From positions 1-42,585 of the forward strand of contig JAITFQ010000001.1 of assembly GCA_031281225.1 (NCBI GenBank): a DNA stretch of 42,585 nucleotides, in the 5' to 3' direction. Below are positions 41,291 through 42,585 of this stretch, in pieces (the stretch's first letter is position 1; each line of letters begins with the position of its first letter). The notes below the pieces were generated by a model. That model worked only from the letters and a program-made list of their open reading frames with translations, was not told where the DNA came from and made no database searches. The translations under genes and the position numbers were made by a program. The stretch comes from Chitinispirillales bacterium. GTDB lineage: Bacteria; Fibrobacterota; Chitinivibrionia; Chitinivibrionales; Chitinispirillaceae.

Positions 41291-42585
41291 ATGCCCAAGA
41301 AGCTTCCTTACGGCCAGTCCAATTTTGCTGACATAATTGAGCGGGGTTATGCATACGTTGATAAGACCCGCTATATTGAGTTTTTGGAGAATGAGAACAA
41401 TACGTATCAGTTTTTCATCCGCCCGCGCCGTTTCGGCAAGAGCCTGTTTTTGTCGGTGCTGGAAAACTACTATGATTTAAACCGGAAAGACAGGTTTGAT
41501 TCCATTTTTGGCGGTCTCTACATTGGCAAGCATCCTACGCCTGAGCGGGGGGCGTATGCGGTCATACCGTTTGACTTCTCGGGTTTGGATACGGATAGCC
41601 ACGAAAAATTCGCTGTGTCGTTTTCAGGCAGGGTAGAGGACTGTGTAGTAGATTTTTTGAGCAGATATAGAAGTATTTTCCCAAACGCGGAAAGAGATAT
41701 TAATCACATTAGAGAGCGAAAAACCGCCATTAATTCTTTAAACGTCGCCTACGCCGCAGCCGGGGACGCCGGAGTTCCAGTTTTTGTTGTCATAGACGAA
41801 TACGACCATTTCGCGAATAACCTTATAGCAATGGGCGGAACCTACATAAAGGAGGTAAAGGCCGGCGGTATCGTCCGCGCGTTTTACGAATCGTTGAAAG
41901 CCGGAACCAAGTCTGTCGTCAGACGTATATTCATAACTGGCATTACCCCCATGATGATAAACGACCTCACAAGCGGCTTTAACATGGCGTCGGATTACAG
42001 TTTAGACGCAATGTACAACGAGATGTTCGGTTTCACAAGCGAAGAGGTCGAATGGCTGATGCGCGAAACAGGGGTCGATAAAAATTTGATTAAGGTGGAT
42101 ATGGAATCCTATTATAACGGCTACATGTTCAATGAAAACGGTAAGGATAAAGTATATAATTCGCAAATGATTCTGTTTTTGTTTAATCAAATTTTAAGAT
42201 TGGGCGAGCAGCCCAAAGACGTTGTGGACACTAACCTGAAAACCGACTACGCACGCTTGCGCCGTTTGGCGGAAAACGAAAATAACCGGGAGATACTGTT
42301 TGACATTGTAAAGGACGGCGGAGTTTATGGCGATATAATCGGAAAATTTTCGTTAGAAGAACTGCACAACGAAAACTACTTCGTCTCGCTGTTGTTTTAT
42401 TTGGGAATGCTGACCAAAGGCGGAGTTGTTGAGGGGCAGCCATACCTGAAAATCCCCAATTACTCCATAAAAACACTATACTGGAACTACGCCATTTCTC
42501 ACGTGCAAGACTTGGATAGTACTGCGGTGAGTACCCGTAAACTTTCAGATGTCATAAGTAAAATGGCATTTCGAGGCGATATCAA
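41291..42585 (+). CDS. AAA-ATPase / PD-(D/E)XK-like protein (DUF1703-type), cut by window end
   Basis: The first 431 codons of a gene that runs off the window. Start ATG 41291 has an AAAGGAGG RBS (41277-41284). The N-terminus has the family opening LPYGQSNFADIIERGYAYVD, a degenerate P-loop FFIRPRRFGKSLFLS, Walker B VFVVIDEYDHF and the sensor segment RRIFITGITPMMINDLTSGFN. The C-terminal nuclease-like domain should lie beyond the window. Such genes are present in many copies in gut and anaerobic bacteria; their function is unclear, perhaps mobile or defence-related. It is divergent from hemW. Confidence 0.9.
   Translation, partial: MPKKLPYGQSNFADIIERGYAYVDKTRYIEFLENENNTYQFFIRPRRFGKSLFLSVLENYYDLNRKDRFDSIFGGLYIGKHPTPERGAYAVIPFDFSGLDTDSHEKFAVSFSGRVEDCVVDFLSRYRSIFPNAERDINHIRERKTAINSLNVAYAAAGDAGVPVFVVIDEYDHFANNLIAMGGTYIKEVKAGGIVRAFYESLKAGTKSVVRRIFITGITPMMINDLTSGFNMASDYSLDAMYNEMFGFTSEEVEWLMRETGVDKNLIKVDMESYYNGYMFNENGKDKVYNSQMILFLFNQILRLGEQPKDVVDTNLKTDYARLRRLAENENNREILFDIVKDGGVYGDIIGKFSLEELHNENYFVSLLFYLGMLTKGGVVEGQPYLKIPNYSIKTLYWNYAISHVQDLDSTAVSTRKLSDVISKMAFRGDI

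Noticed and set aside
1-42585. CRISPR arrays, tRNA, rRNA or insertion sequences
   Set aside because: No regularly spaced direct repeats, cloverleaf-like sequence, rRNA core motifs or transposase genes were noticed by reading.

Overview
The window comes from a Gram-negative bacterium. It has an LptE-type LPS-assembly lipoprotein, a TonB-dependent outer-membrane receptor, several lipobox or signal-peptide proteins, and a periplasmic lytic transglycosylase. The short ParE/ParC pair resembles the type found in Bacteroidota and relatives. That pair, the small GFTLVEV pilin, the many export proteins and the truncated AAA-ATPase/nuclease-like gene at the right end point to the FCB group, perhaps Fibrobacterota or a neighbour. 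This placement is inference; no rRNA or tRNA gene was seen. Most of the window is mid-GC housekeeping sequence. AT-rich patches at 646-2046, 9465-11167 and 12480-12713 look foreign.

Layout. 1-4700 is accessory: a type IV pilin-like protein, an AT-rich unknown gene with a nuclease-like motif, a multi-pass GT-C-like membrane protein, and the wreck of a VapBC-like toxin-antitoxin pair. 4904-12387 holds a lipoprotein alkaline phosphatase, a TonB-dependent receptor with its own TonB C-terminal domain and acidic TonB-box-like repeats, an AT-rich two-gene cassette (predicted dual peptidoglycan hydrolase effector plus exported immunity-like protein), and a lipoprotein. 12714-16420 is parE-parC. 16482-20050 (minus) is dinG with an exonuclease domain, then lptE. 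20111-20305 is the tail of a lost acetyltransferase gene. 20383-23277 is a CHASE2 adenylate/guanylate cyclase.

On the minus strand follow a complete potABCD polyamine transporter (27191 down to 23282), an exported beta-propeller protein with a clear terminator, a Slt-type lytic transglycosylase, and a two-gene nucleotidyltransferase module preceded by a palindromic control region. On the plus strand folD, era, nfo and a SpoU-type RNA methyltransferase form a tightly packed operon (31947-35305) that overlaps tail-to-tail with a PAS-GGDEF protein. The right end holds a WecA/TagO-type sugar-phosphate transferase, leuC-leuD, hemW and the 5' part of an AAA-ATPase/PD-(D/E)XK-like gene cut by the window edge.

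The most interesting parts are the TonB-receptor fusion with tandem TonB-box-like repeats, and the amidase-M23 effector/immunity cassette, whose amidase domain appears to carry Ser where the family has its catalytic Cys.
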